DNA from: Variovorax sp. PMC12
GTDB lineage: Bacteria > Pseudomonadota > Gammaproteobacteria > Burkholderiales > Burkholderiaceae_C
DNA length: 64,000 bases
Direction: 5' to 3'
Assembly (NCBI RefSeq): GCF_003019815.1
Contig: NZ_CP027773.1
Location: 4,242,501 to 4,306,500 of the forward strand
Made by a program: the position numbers and the translations under genes. Below the pieces are notes generated by a model. That model saw only the letters and a list, made by a program, of their open reading frames with translations. It did not search any database and was not told where the DNA came from. This document shows, piece by piece, positions 35,747 to 44,123 of this stretch; the first letter of the stretch is position 1, and each line of letters begins with the position of its first letter.

Positions 35747-36222
35747 GCGCCGGACGAGCACGCGCGCGGGGCTTCACGTTGATAGAGATGATGATCACGG
35801 TGGTCATCATCGCGATCCTCAGCGCCATCGCCTACCCGAACTACCGCGAGCACATCGCCAGAGGCAAGCGCGCCCAGGCGAAGGCCTCGCTCGCGCAGGC
35901 CCAGCAATGGCTGGAGCGGCACTACAGCGAAAACTACAGCTACGCCAAGACGGCGGACGGAACGGACATCAACGCGAACGGCGGCGTGTTCAAGACCCAG
36001 TTCAGCACCTCACCCTTGCCGGGCGAAGGCGCCGCGAACTACAACATCGCGCTGACGCCAAACGACAAGGGCACCGCCTACACCCTGAAGGCAGTGCGCA
36101 CGGGTTCCATGAGCGGCGACCGCTGCGGCGACTATGTCGTCACGCACACGGGCCGGAAATCCGTAGAGAACTACACGGGCTTCAACGCGGCACTGGCGGC
36201 TGCAAGCGCGTGCTGGAACTGA
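35743..36222 (+). CDS. pilE: PilE-like minor pilin, last gene of the rightward operon
   Basis: Prepilin of 159 residues. The site is RARG/FTLIEMMITVVIIAILSAIAYPNYREHIARGKRAQAKASL, a hallmark of the PilE/ComP minor pilin family, followed by QQWLERHYSENYSY. A single C-terminal disulfide (DRCGDY and SACWN) is likely. The start overlaps pilY1 by 4 nt. It converges on moaC with only 6 nt between the stops. Confidence 0.92.
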   Translation: MSAGRARARGFTLIEMMITVVIIAILSAIAYPNYREHIARGKRAQAKASLAQAQQWLERHYSENYSYAKTADGTDINANGGVFKTQFSTSPLPGEGAANYNIALTPNDKGTAYTLKAVRTGSMSGDRCGDYVVTHTGRKSVENYTGFNAALAAASACWN

Positions 36223-36228
36223 ACCGGG

Positions 36229-36711
36229 CTACCCCGCCACCCAACTCCCCGACTTCCCCCCATGCTTCTCCAGCACATGCACATCGGTGATCCGCATCCC
36301 CCGGTCCACCGCCTTGCACATGTCGTAGATCGTCAGTAGCGCCACCTGCACCGCCGTCAGCGCCTCCATCTCCACCCCGGTCGGCCCCACGGTCTCGACG
36401 GTGGCCGTGCAGGCCACCTGCGGCGCGTTGCCCGAGTCGGCAAGGGCGAACGCCACCGCCACCCGCGTCAGCGCCAGCGGATGGCACAGCGGAATCAGGT
36501 CGCTCGTCTTCTTCGCCGCCTGGATGCCCGCGATGCGGGCGATGCCCAGCACGTCGCCCTTTTTCGCCGTTCCCGATTCGATCAGCGCCAGCGTCGCCGC
36601 CTGCATCTCGATGCGGCCCGTGGCCACGGCCACGCGGTGGGTGGAGGCCTTGCCGGCCACGTCGACCATGTGGGCCTGGCCCTGGGCGTCAAAATGGGTG
36701 AGAGTGCTCAT
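36229..36711 (-). CDS. moaC: Cyclic pyranopterin monophosphate synthase
   Basis: Protein of 160 residues, full length for MoaC. Family motifs are DLIPLCHPL (about 72-79), TGVEMEALT (111-119) and DMCKAVDRGM (130-139), which hold the catalytic Asp and Lys. It converts 3',8-cyclo-7,8-dihydro-GTP to cyclic pyranopterin monophosphate, early in molybdenum cofactor synthesis. No other moa gene is in the window. It is divergent from the M48 protease gene. Confidence 0.96.
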   Translation of the reverse strand: MSTLTHFDAQGQAHMVDVAGKASTHRVAVATGRIEMQAATLALIESGTAKKGDVLGIARIAGIQAAKKTSDLIPLCHPLALTRVAVAFALADSGNAPQVACTATVETVGPTGVEMEALTAVQVALLTIYDMCKAVDRGMRITDVHVLEKHGGKSGSWVAG

Positions 36712-36764
36712 GGTGAACGTTCGATTTGAAGATGCATCATACGAGCCCGAGCCACAGACGAGGA

Positions 36765-38336
36765 ATGCCGCGCTTGACTCCCACTCCCTTCAGAAGACGC
36801 CGCCTGACATCCGCCCTGCGGACGTTCTGCGCTACTTTCTTGATAGCGTCCCAGGCCCTGCTGCCGGCCCCCGCGCTGGCGCAGATGCAGATGCAGGTCC
36901 TGCCCGGCCTGGGCGACGGCGGCGAGATGACCGCCAGCGCCGAGCGCCACCTCGGCGACCAGATCGCCCGCGAGCTCTATCGCGACACCGACTACATCGA
37001 CGACCCCGTGGTCGCGGCCTATGTGCAGGACATCTGGCAGCGCCTGCTGGCGGCGGCCCGCGCGCGCGGCGAACTCACGCCCGAGCTCGACGAGCGCTTT
37101 GCCTGGACGATCCTGCTCGGACGCGACCGCAACATCAACGCGTTCGCGCTGCCCGGCGGTTATCTGGGCCTGAACCTGGGCCTCGTCGCCGCGGTCGGCA
37201 GCCGCGACGAGCTGGCGACGGTGCTGGGGCACGAGCTCTCGCACGTCACGCAGCGCCACATCTCGCGCATCATGAGCAAGCAGGGCAAGCAGATGCCGCT
37301 GATGATCGCGGGCCTGATCCTCGGGATGATCGCGGCCGGCAAGAGCCGCAACGGCGATGCCGGCCAGGCGGTGATGATGGGCAGCCAGGCGCTCTTTGCG
37401 CAGAACCAGCTGAACTTCTCGCGCGACATGGAGCGCGAGGCCGACCGCGTCGGCTTCGGCGTGATGACGCAGGCGGGCTTCGCGCCGCAGGGCGCCGCCG
37501 CGATGTTCGAGAAGCTGCAGTACGCCTCGCGCCTGAACGACAACGGCTCTTACCCCTACCTGCGCAGCCATCCGCTGACCACGGAGCGCATCTCCGACAT
37601 GCAGGGCCGCTTCCAGTTCCGCATGGACGCCACGCCGCCGCTGCCGCTCGTCATGGACCACGCGATGATCGCTTCGCGCGCCCGCGTGCTGACGCGGCCG
37701 GGTGTCGACGTGCTGCGGCTGTGGGTCGATTCCGCGTCCTCCGGCGAATTCGCGAAAAGCTCGCCGGCACAGCAGGCCGGCACGCTCTACGCGGCGGCGT
37801 TGTCGGCGAAGGAGCTGCGGGACTACAAGGCGGCACGCGCGCTGGCCGAAAGGCTGATGGCTCGCACGGCCGATGACCCCGCCGCGGCCAAGCAGGCGCG
37901 CTGGCTCGGCGCCGAGATCGAACTCGCCGCGGGCGCCCCGGCCAAGGCCGCCGCGCTGCTCGACGCCAAGTCGAAGGAGCGGCCGGAGATGATGCTTGCC
38001 GCCGAAGCCGCGACCGCCCTGCGCCAGCCCGCACCAATGATTCCCGTGCTGCGCGACTGGGTCGCGGCGAACCCGCGCGATGCGACGGCATGGCACACGC
38101 TGGCCAACCTCTACGGGGCGGAGAACGACACGCTGCGCGCGGTGCGCGCCGATGCCGAGGCCAACGTCGCGATCCTCGACTATCCGGCCGCGCGAGACCG
38201 TTTCAAGGCAGCGCAGGAGCTGATCCGCCAGACCGGCAAGCCGGTCGATCACTACGAGGCGTCGATCATCGACACCCGTGCGCGGGCGGTGGACGTGCTG
38301 GTGAAAGAACAGGCGGCCGAGCCGCCGCTGAAGTAG
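36765..38336 (+). CDS. M48 family metalloprotease with C-terminal TPR region (BepA-like)
   Basis: Protein of 523 residues from the ATG at 36765, which gives a sensible signal peptide (twin RRRR, hydrophobic core, PALAQ). The zinc site is HELSH at 156-160, with a third ligand in the EREADRVG helix. The C-terminal 200 residues are alpha-helical and TPR-like. BepA is a periplasmic protease-chaperone that helps LptD and outer-membrane proteins assemble. An ATG 11 codons upstream (36732) is possible; neither start has a well-spaced ribosome-binding site. Confidence 0.87.
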   Translation: MPRLTPTPFRRRRLTSALRTFCATFLIASQALLPAPALAQMQMQVLPGLGDGGEMTASAERHLGDQIARELYRDTDYIDDPVVAAYVQDIWQRLLAAARARGELTPELDERFAWTILLGRDRNINAFALPGGYLGLNLGLVAAVGSRDELATVLGHELSHVTQRHISRIMSKQGKQMPLMIAGLILGMIAAGKSRNGDAGQAVMMGSQALFAQNQLNFSRDMEREADRVGFGVMTQAGFAPQGAAAMFEKLQYASRLNDNGSYPYLRSHPLTTERISDMQGRFQFRMDATPPLPLVMDHAMIASRARVLTRPGVDVLRLWVDSASSGEFAKSSPAQQAGTLYAAALSAKELRDYKAARALAERLMARTADDPAAAKQARWLGAEIELAAGAPAKAAALLDAKSKERPEMMLAAEAATALRQPAPMIPVLRDWVAANPRDATAWHTLANLYGAENDTLRAVRADAEANVAILDYPAARDRFKAAQELIRQTGKPVDHYEASIIDTRARAVDVLVKEQAAEPPLK

Positions 38337-38355
38337 CCCGCGCAGGGCTGTTGCT

Positions 38356-38709
38356 TCAGCGCCTGGACAGCAGCCCGCCCAGCGCGGACTCGATCAGCAG
38401 GCCCAGCAGCGAGTAAAGCAGCGAGCCGATCAGCGCGGCCAGGAAGCCGTTGACGTGGAAGCCGGCGAGCAGCCCCGAGGCGGCCCAGAACAGCAGCGCG
38501 TTGATCACGAACAGGAACAGCCCGAGCGTGACGATGGTGACGGGAAGCGTCAGCACCACCAGCACCGGCCGCACGATCATGTTGAGCAGTCCGATGACGG
38601 CCGCGGCAATCAGCGCGGAGCCGAAGCTGTTGACCTGGACGCCGCTGTAGAGATAAGCCACCGCCAGCAGCGCGACGGCGCTGAGCAGCCATTTGATGAT
38701 GATGCGCAT
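38356..38709 (-). CDS. Small membrane protein of the phage holin family 4 (DUF360/YvlD-like)
   Basis: Protein of 117 residues with four hydrophobic helices (about 3-23, 30-52, 55-80 and 88-112) and the conserved NMIVRPVLVVLTLPVTIVTLG stretch, split here as NMIVRPVLVVL and TLPVTIVTLG. Proteins of this family are common in bacterial chromosomes. The holin name reflects distant similarity and does not indicate a prophage here. Function is unknown. Confidence 0.8.
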   Translation of the reverse strand: MRIIIKWLLSAVALLAVAYLYSGVQVNSFGSALIAAAVIGLLNMIVRPVLVVLTLPVTIVTLGLFLFVINALLFWAASGLLAGFHVNGFLAALIGSLLYSLLGLLIESALGGLLSRR

Positions 38710-38746
38710 GCGGCGCAGGATACCCCAGGGTGCCCGGACAAAACAA

Positions 38747-38780
38747 ACGAGCCCCGGTGCGTTGCCGCGCCGGGGCTCGT
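38747..38780 (-). terminator. Hairpin terminator for the leftward gene at 38803
   Basis: Perfect 11-base stem (ACGAGCCCCGG with CCGGGGCTCGT) with a 12-nt loop. Read leftward it is followed by a T-rich tract (TTTGTTTTG), as expected of an intrinsic terminator 22 nt after the stop. Confidence 0.7.
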
Positions 38781-38802
38781 GGAAGAAGAGAACGCGAGCC
38801 GC

Positions 38803-39267
38803 TTACTCGGCCAGCTCGTTCGCCAGCACCAGCAGTGCGCCCATGCCCATCACCGCGCCCGGGAAGGCCCAGCCCGACTGGTGCGCCGGCTTCTGGTCCG
38901 GCGTCACCGGCTCCAGGTCGACGCCGATCTTCGGACGGCGCGCATCGACCACGTGCGCGGCACCGTGCTCGCGCTTCAGCTGCGCGGTCAGCTCGGCCAG
39001 CGGGCCCTTCGCCAGCACCGGCGTCACCTGCCCGCCGTTGCGCTCCAGCAGGGGCAGCATCTGTGCCTGCACCTTGCTGAACCACTTGGCGCGCCAGTTC
39101 TCGCGCGCGCTGTGGCTCACCCACTTGCTGATGCGATGCGTCATGCGCGGCGCGCAGGCCACCAGCACCCAATGGCGCGCCACGACGTTGTTCGCGTCGG
39201 GCGCGAGTTCGGCGAACTGTTCACATGCGTAGGTGACGTCGTCGATATAAAGAATGATCTTTTCCAT
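38803..39267 (-). CDS. Hypothetical protein with a C-terminal hydrophobic tail
   Basis: Protein of 154 residues of no family I recognise. It opens with a beta-alpha pattern (MEKIILYIDDVTYACEQFAEL), contains HWVLVACAPRMTHRISKWVS and a charged middle, and ends with a glycine-rich hydrophobic segment (GAVMGMGALLVLANELAE). The first part might be an alpha/beta nucleotide-binding-like fold, but this is a guess. It has its own terminator, and the TerC gene lies 87 nt upstream on the same strand. Confidence 0.75.
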   Translation of the reverse strand: MEKIILYIDDVTYACEQFAELAPDANNVVARHWVLVACAPRMTHRISKWVSHSARENWRAKWFSKVQAQMLPLLERNGGQVTPVLAKGPLAELTAQLKREHGAAHVVDARRPKIGVDLEPVTPDQKPAHQSGWAFPGAVMGMGALLVLANELAE

Positions 39268-39354
39268 GGCGTGCTCCTTCAGATAGTTAGAGTGACAGAG
39301 GCTGGCTTGTGACGGAAGTTCGCGGTATCGATGTCCAGTGGCTGCGAGCGATGC

Positions 39355-40101
39355 TCAGCCGGTGGTCACCGGGGTCTGCGGCTTGTTGCGGGCCTGGCGG
39401 GCGGCAATCCACTTGCCGATCACCAGCACCAGCAGTGCGCCGCCAACGCCGGCCGCGTACTTGATGGTGTCGGTCTGCGGCACCTTCGGCACCCAGGTCC
39501 AGGCGGCGGCATTGGCGAGCGCGGGGTCGGACACGGCCATCGTGCCGGCGATCCAGCCGAGCAGCATGCCGCCGGCGGTGATGATCATCGGGAACTTGTC
39601 CATCAGCTTGATGACGAGCTGGCTGCCCCAGACGATGATCGGGATGCTCACGAGCAGGCCGAAGATCACGAGCGGCATCTGGTGGCCTTCGCCCGCGCCT
39701 TGCGCGGCGCCGGCGATGGCGATCACGTTGTCCACGCTCATCACGAGGTCGGCAATGATCACGGTCTTGACCGCGCCCCACAGCTTGTCGCTGCCGGTGA
39801 TGTTGCCGTGCGCGTCGTCATGCTCGGGTGCCAGCAGCTTCACGCCGATCCACACCAGCAGGATGGCGCCGACCAGCTTCAGGAACGGAATGGCCAGCAG
39901 CGTGAGCGCGAAGAAGATCAGGATGACGCGCAGGATGATGGCGCCGGCGGTGCCCCAGAGGATGCCCTTGGTGCGTTGGTGCGGCGGCAGCTTGCGGCAG
40001 GCCAGTGCGATCACGACGGCGTTGTCGCCGCCGAGCAGGATGTCGATCATGATGATCTGACCGACAGCGACCCAGAATTCCGGGGCCATGAACAGTTCCA
40101 T
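39355..40101 (-). CDS. TerC family membrane protein (second paralogue), riboswitch-controlled
   Basis: Protein of 248 residues with about seven hydrophobic helices and both TerC acidic motifs: LGGDNAVVIALACRKLP and SVDNVIAIAGAAQG. A histidine- and acid-rich loop (PEHDDAHG) lies between the halves, a likely metal contact. TerC/Alx/YkoY proteins export Mn2+ or deliver it to exported enzymes. The yybP-ykoY element in the 5' leader strongly supports a manganese role. AGGAA lies just before the ATG at 40101; a second ATG is four codons later. Confidence 0.92.
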   Translation of the reverse strand: MELFMAPEFWVAVGQIIMIDILLGGDNAVVIALACRKLPPHQRTKGILWGTAGAIILRVILIFFALTLLAIPFLKLVGAILLVWIGVKLLAPEHDDAHGNITGSDKLWGAVKTVIIADLVMSVDNVIAIAGAAQGAGEGHQMPLVIFGLLVSIPIIVWGSQLVIKLMDKFPMIITAGGMLLGWIAGTMAVSDPALANAAAWTWVPKVPQTDTIKYAAGVGGALLVLVIGKWIAARQARNKPQTPVTTG

Positions 40102-40271
40102 AGGTTCCTCTTGGTTGTCGCGCCCCAGCCTCGCCCCCCGGAAGGGCGACGACGAAGGCGCATGGCGATGCGTTTCGATTCATCCTGGGCGGATGGTCGA
40201 AAGCGAGGAAGAAAGGCCGGGTGATACCGGGGACTCGCGAACGCTTCGACCAAACCTGCACAGGTTCAAAT

Positions 40272-40408
40272 CGAAGGTCTTGCTCGACACCGCGCGCGCA
40301 AAAAACAATGCGCGTACGCTGCCCGGCAGGCCGGAAGTGTTTTGCTTCGTATTGACGACCTGACGATTCGCGCCGTCGTGGACGGCGGTCGGGAGCTACT
40401 CCCCTTCG
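40272..40408 (-). ncRNA. yybP-ykoY (manganese) riboswitch in the leader of the TerC gene
   Basis: Read leftward, the element opens CGAAGGGGAGTAGC, the conserved L1 sequence. A perfect hairpin follows (CGCCGTC-CAC-GACGGCG), then GACC/GGTC pairing and the conserved GTCGTCAATACGA (the L3-type loop). It closes with GAGCAAGACCTTCG; the terminal CGAAGG and CCTTCG form a perfect 6-bp P1. These are the class-defining parts of yybP-ykoY RNAs such as those before E. coli mntP and alx. About 170 nt separate it from the TerC start. Mn2+ binding would be expected to turn expression on. Confidence 0.88.
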
Positions 40409-40595
40409 TGGGCGGGATTAGAGCATCGAAGACATCGGCGGCGCAACCGAAAGTTTTCAGGGGTTTAAAAAGAATGCGCTGAAAATGCGCATGAACAGGG
40501 GCTCCGATGCTCCTTGTTTTGTAGCAATCATGGCCCTTCACGGCTTCGGGGCATTGCCGGTCTATGATCCCCGCTCGCTGGATTCTTCATTCTTC

Positions 40596-41066
40596 ATGGC
40601 CGCCATACACATCACCGACATCGAGGCCGCCATCAATCACTGGCGCGAGAAATCGCCCTCGCCCGACGGGGTCACGCTGGGCCCCGAGCTGCGGGCGCTG
40701 GCCGAGGTCTACGCGCTCATGGTCTTTCATCACGAGGAGGAGGTCGACGAGGTCGGCTTTCCGCCCAAGGCCTGGGCCGCATGGATGGCCTGGTACGAAA
40801 GCACGCCCGACACCCCCTGCATCGCGATCTGCTCCACCAGCCAGGGCGACGACGAATGCAAGGGCTGCGGCCGCAGTTTCGACGAAGTGCAGCTCTGGCC
40901 CGCCATGACGCCGGTAGAGAAGCGCGCCACCTGGCGCCGCATCACCATGGAAGACTCGGCCTGGCGCTTCAACCGCTATGCGGAGCGCGCGCGCGAGGCA
41001 GAACCGCCGCCGTCCGCCGCCGAACCCGGGTTCGACCCCGACAACGAGCAGAACTGGGCGCCCTGA
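40596..41066 (+). CDS. DUF3717-DUF1289 domain protein
   Basis: Protein of 156 residues. The N-terminal 60 residues (ITDIEAAINHWREKSPSPDG, LRALAEVYALMVF) match DUF3717, a Burkholderiales family. The second half (TPCIAICSTSQGDDECKGCGRSFDEV and WPAMTPVEKRATWRRI) matches DUF1289, whose cysteines probably bind a metal. The ATG at 40596 is used because the family match begins there; an upstream extension lacks similarity. The DUF2007 gene follows after 2 nt. The function of both domains is unknown. Confidence 0.8.
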   Translation: MAAIHITDIEAAINHWREKSPSPDGVTLGPELRALAEVYALMVFHHEEEVDEVGFPPKAWAAWMAWYESTPDTPCIAICSTSQGDDECKGCGRSFDEVQLWPAMTPVEKRATWRRITMEDSAWRFNRYAERAREAEPPPSAAEPGFDPDNEQNWAP

Positions 41067-41068
41067 CG

Positions 41069-41374
41069 ATGCGCCGCCTCGCGCAAGCCCCCAACCTCGC
41101 CATCGCGACCGTGTGGGCGCATGCATTGCGCGAAGAGGGCGTGGCCGCCACCGTGCAGCGCGAGTTTCTCGGCGCGGTCATGGGCCAGCTGCCGCCCGAC
41201 CAGTGCCTGCCCGAGATCTGGATCGACGACGAGACCCAGTTCGACCTTGCCAGGCGCCTGCTGCATGAGCTGCAGCATCGTCCGCAGCGCAGCTGGCAGT
41301 GCGTGTGCGGCGAGCACGTCGAAGGCGGCTTCGAGCAGTGCTGGCAGTGCGGCGAGATGATGCCGGCGGTCTAG
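41069..41374 (+). CDS. DUF2007-type protein with a C-terminal zinc ribbon
   Basis: Protein of 101 residues. The first 70 residues (NLAIATVWAHALREEGVAA, then LPEIWIDDETQFDLARRLL) fit the DUF2007 fold, related to PII-like signal proteins. The tail has CVCGEHVEGGFEQCWQCGE, two CxC/CxxC knuckles of a zinc ribbon. It begins 2 nt after the DUF3717/DUF1289 gene, so both are probably co-translated. Two small cysteine-bearing proteins in tandem may work together. Confidence 0.82.
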   Translation: MRRLAQAPNLAIATVWAHALREEGVAATVQREFLGAVMGQLPPDQCLPEIWIDDETQFDLARRLLHELQHRPQRSWQCVCGEHVEGGFEQCWQCGEMMPAV

Positions 41375-41384
41375 CCGCTCGGCG

Positions 41385-41945
41385 TTACTTCCAGCGCAGC
41401 AGCTCGACGTCGATGCTGTTCGTGCCGTCGCCCAGCGTCAGCGTGTTTTCCTGGATCGTCGCCTGCAGCTGCATGCTGCGCTGCGCGAGCGCGGCCAGTG
41501 CCTGCGAGGCAGCGGTCGGCACGCGGTAGACCTTGAGGTTCTGCGGCCGCGTCAGCTTGTTCTCTATGCCTCGCCACCAGATCTCGGCCGCGTGGTTGAA
41601 GCAATAGACGATCACTTCGTCCGCCTTGCCGCAGGCCTTGATGATGGGCTTGTCTTCCGGCTGGCCGACCTCGATCCAGATCTTCACCTCGCCGGTGAAG
41701 TCGCGCAGCCACACGTCGGGCTCGTCGACGTTCGACAGGCCGGCGCCGAAGGCCAGCGTGCCGTCGCCGTTGCAGATGTCCTGCAGCTGGTGCGCGTTGA
41801 GGGCGAGCGCTACCAGCCGGATCATCATCCGCTCGTCGGTTTCGCTGGGGTGGCGCGCCAGCGTCAGCGCATGGTCGGCGTAGTAGCCGTGGTCGATGTC
41901 GGCCACCGCGAGAGTGGCCTTGAAGATGGTGGACTTGAGTGCCAT
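41385..41945 (-). CDS. YaeQ family protein
   Basis: Protein of 186 residues, full length for YaeQ. It begins MALKSTIFKATLAVADIDHGYY and shows HPSETDERMMIRLVALALNA and KIWIEVGQPEDKPIIKACGKAD, the family core, which has a PD-(D/E)XK nuclease-like fold. The molecular role is not settled. The ATG overlaps the purB stop by 1 nt (TGATG), so it is translationally coupled to purB. Confidence 0.9.
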   Translation of the reverse strand: MALKSTIFKATLAVADIDHGYYADHALTLARHPSETDERMMIRLVALALNAHQLQDICNGDGTLAFGAGLSNVDEPDVWLRDFTGEVKIWIEVGQPEDKPIIKACGKADEVIVYCFNHAAEIWWRGIENKLTRPQNLKVYRVPTAASQALAALAQRSMQLQATIQENTLTLGDGTNSIDVELLRWK

Positions 41946-43324
41946 CAGATGCGCTTGGCCAGCTCGGCAGCCTTGCCGACGTAGCTGGCCGGCGTCATCG
42001 CCAGCAGGCGGGCCTTTTCCTCTTCCGGAATTTCCAGCGAGCGGATCAGCCCGTGCAGCGCCTCTGCCGTCACGGTCTTGCCGCGCGTCACTTCCTTGAG
42101 CTGCTCGTAGGCGCCCTGCACGCCGAAGCGGCGCATCACGGTCTGGATCGGCTCGGCCAGCACTTCCCACGAGGCTTCGAGGTCTTCGGCCAGCGCTTCC
42201 TCGTTGAGTTCGAGCTTGCCCAGGCCGGTGGCCAGGCTGGCATAGGCCAGCGTGGCGTAGCCGAAGGCCACGCCGATGTTGCGCAGCACCGTGCTGTCGG
42301 TCAGGTCGCGCTGCCAGCGGCTGATGGGCAGCTTCTCGCTCAGGTGGCGCAGCACCGCGTTGGCCAGGCCCAGGTTGCCTTCGGCGTTCTCGAAGTCGAT
42401 CGGGTTGACCTTGTGCGGCATGGTCGAGGAGCCGATCTCGCCCTTCTTCAGGCGCTGCTTGAAGTAGCCCAGGCTCACGTAGCCCCAGATGTCGCGCGAG
42501 AAGTCGATCAGGATGGTGTTGGCACGCGCCACCGCGTCGAACAGCTCGGCCATGTAGTCGTGCGGCTCGATCTGGATGCTGTACGGCTGGAAGCTCAGGC
42601 CCAGGCCCAGCGGCGCGGGCGTCTCGATGACCTTGCGGCTGAAGGCTTCCCAGTCGAACTCCGGCCAGGCGGCAAGGTGGGCGTTGTAGTTGCCCACGGC
42701 GCCGTTCATCTTGCCCAGCAGCTGCACCGATGCGATCTGCGCGCGCGCCTTCGACAGGCGCACCGCCACGTTGGCGATTTCCTTGCCCACGGTGGTCGGG
42801 CTGGCGGTCTGGCCGTGCGTGCGCGAAAGCATCGACACATCGGCGAACTGGTGCGCCATTTCGCGCAGCTTGGCGATCAGCCCGTCGATGGCCGGCAGCA
42901 TGACCTTGTCGCGCGCGGCCTGGATCTGCAGGGCGTGGCTGGTGTTGTTGATGTCTTCGCTGGTGCAGGCGAAGTGCACGAACTCGGCGGCGGCCAGCAG
43001 CTCGGGCCGGGCCTCGAACTTGGACTTGATCCAGTATTCGACGGCCTTCACGTCGTGGTTGGTGGTTTTCTCGATTTCCTTGATGGCCAGCGCGTCGGCC
43101 TCGGAAAAGTGGGACACCAGGCCCAGCAGGTACTTGCGGGCGCCGCCCGTGAGGGGCTTGAATTCGGCGAAGCCGCAGTCGGACAGCGCAATGAACCACG
43201 CCACCTCGACTTGCACGCGCCGGTGCATATAGCCCTGTTCGCTCATCAGCGGGCGCAACGCCGCGAGTTTGGCCGCGTAGCGGCCATCAAGGGGGGAAAG
43301 GGCGGAAACGGTGGAAAAGCTCAT
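41945..43324 (-). CDS. purB: Adenylosuccinate lyase
   Basis: Protein of 459 residues, matching the E. coli-type PurB length (456). It starts STVSALSPLDGRYAAK and has SRTHGQTASPTTVGKE and the fumarase/lyase signature GSSTMPHKVNP at about residues 296-306. It removes fumarate from SAICAR and from adenylosuccinate in purine synthesis. It is divergent from the GST gene across 131 nt. Confidence 0.97.
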   Translation of the reverse strand: MSFSTVSALSPLDGRYAAKLAALRPLMSEQGYMHRRVQVEVAWFIALSDCGFAEFKPLTGGARKYLLGLVSHFSEADALAIKEIEKTTNHDVKAVEYWIKSKFEARPELLAAAEFVHFACTSEDINNTSHALQIQAARDKVMLPAIDGLIAKLREMAHQFADVSMLSRTHGQTASPTTVGKEIANVAVRLSKARAQIASVQLLGKMNGAVGNYNAHLAAWPEFDWEAFSRKVIETPAPLGLGLSFQPYSIQIEPHDYMAELFDAVARANTILIDFSRDIWGYVSLGYFKQRLKKGEIGSSTMPHKVNPIDFENAEGNLGLANAVLRHLSEKLPISRWQRDLTDSTVLRNIGVAFGYATLAYASLATGLGKLELNEEALAEDLEASWEVLAEPIQTVMRRFGVQGAYEQLKEVTRGKTVTAEALHGLIRSLEIPEEEKARLLAMTPASYVGKAAELAKRI

Positions 43325-43411
43325 GCCTCAATTTTAGGCGGCCGGCGGTCCGTGGGGCCGGCCCGACACATCGGGGCCGATTCGGACCTCCGGTTTCCCC
43401 ATTCACCTAAA

Positions 43412-43435
43412 ATGACTATTAACTAATGTTGTCAT
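43412..43435. promoter_or_regulatory. AT-rich imperfect palindrome between purB and the GST gene
   Basis: ATGAC and GTCAT ends flank an inner ATTA-AC-TAAT, over 24 bp, ending 20 nt before the GST start. It could be an operator for a dimeric regulator (MarR or LysR type) or part of the core promoter. Evidence is the symmetry alone. Confidence 0.3.
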
Positions 43436-43455
43436 AGTTTGGGGAGAGAGCCTTC

Positions 43456-44067
43456 ATGAAACTGATCGGATCGGCCGCCAGCCCGTATGTGCGCAAGGTG
43501 CGTGTGGTGCTGGCCGAGAAACGGCTCGATTACCAGTTCCTGATCGAAGACGTCTGGGCTGCCGAAACCACCATCGCCAGCTCCAATCCCCTGGGGAAGG
43601 TGCCCTGCCTGATCATGGAAGGCGGCGAGGCGATGTTCGACTCGCGCGTGATCGTCGAATACCTCGACACCCTGTCTCCGGTCGGCAAGCTGATTCCCCA
43701 GCAAGGCCGCGAGCGCGCCGAGGTCAAGACCTGGGAAGCTCTGGCCGACGGCGTCATGGACGCCGGCGTGCTCTGGCGCCTGGAAGCCACCTGGTCCGGC
43801 CGCAACGACGGCGAACGCAGCGCGGCATGGATCGAGCGCCAGCGCACCAAGGTGCTGGACGGGGTCGCGGCCATGGCCAAGGGGCTGGGCGACAAGCCCT
43901 TCTGCAGCGGCATCCACCTGAGCCTGTCGGACATCGCGGTCGGCTGCACGCTCGGCTGGCTGGACCTGCGCTTCCCCGAGATCGAGTGGCGCGCCGACCA
44001 CGCCAATCTCGCCAAGCTGTACGACAAGCTGATGCTGCGCCCCAGCTTCATCGACACGAAGCCCTGA
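43456..44067 (+). CDS. Glutathione S-transferase (YibF/GstB-like)
   Basis: Protein of 203 residues. The thioredoxin-like N-terminal domain begins MKLIGSAASPYVRKVRVVLAEK with a serine in the SPY active site; NPLGKVPCL and DSRVIVEYLD are the glutathione-binding loops. The C-terminal half is the all-helical GST domain with SLSDIAVGC. It conjugates or reduces electrophiles in the cytoplasm; the physiological substrate is unknown. GGGGAGAG lies before the ATG. Confidence 0.93.
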   Translation: MKLIGSAASPYVRKVRVVLAEKRLDYQFLIEDVWAAETTIASSNPLGKVPCLIMEGGEAMFDSRVIVEYLDTLSPVGKLIPQQGRERAEVKTWEALADGVMDAGVLWRLEATWSGRNDGERSAAWIERQRTKVLDGVAAMAKGLGDKPFCSGIHLSLSDIAVGCTLGWLDLRFPEIEWRADHANLAKLYDKLMLRPSFIDTKP

Positions 44068-44123
44068 CTCTCCCCCAGGCTTCGCGCACTTCGTGTCGCT
44101 TCTCCTTCCCCCTCGCCGGGGGC

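Noticed and set aside
20383..36222. Type II secretion (Gsp) pseudopilin operon as an alternative to minor pilins
   Set aside because: The presence of PilY1, PilX and PilW-type proteins and the order match Type IV pili; no gspC-gspF genes are present.
38356..38709. Holin-like name suggesting a prophage remnant
   Set aside because: No integrase, lysozyme or structural phage genes nearby; the family is common in ordinary chromosomes.
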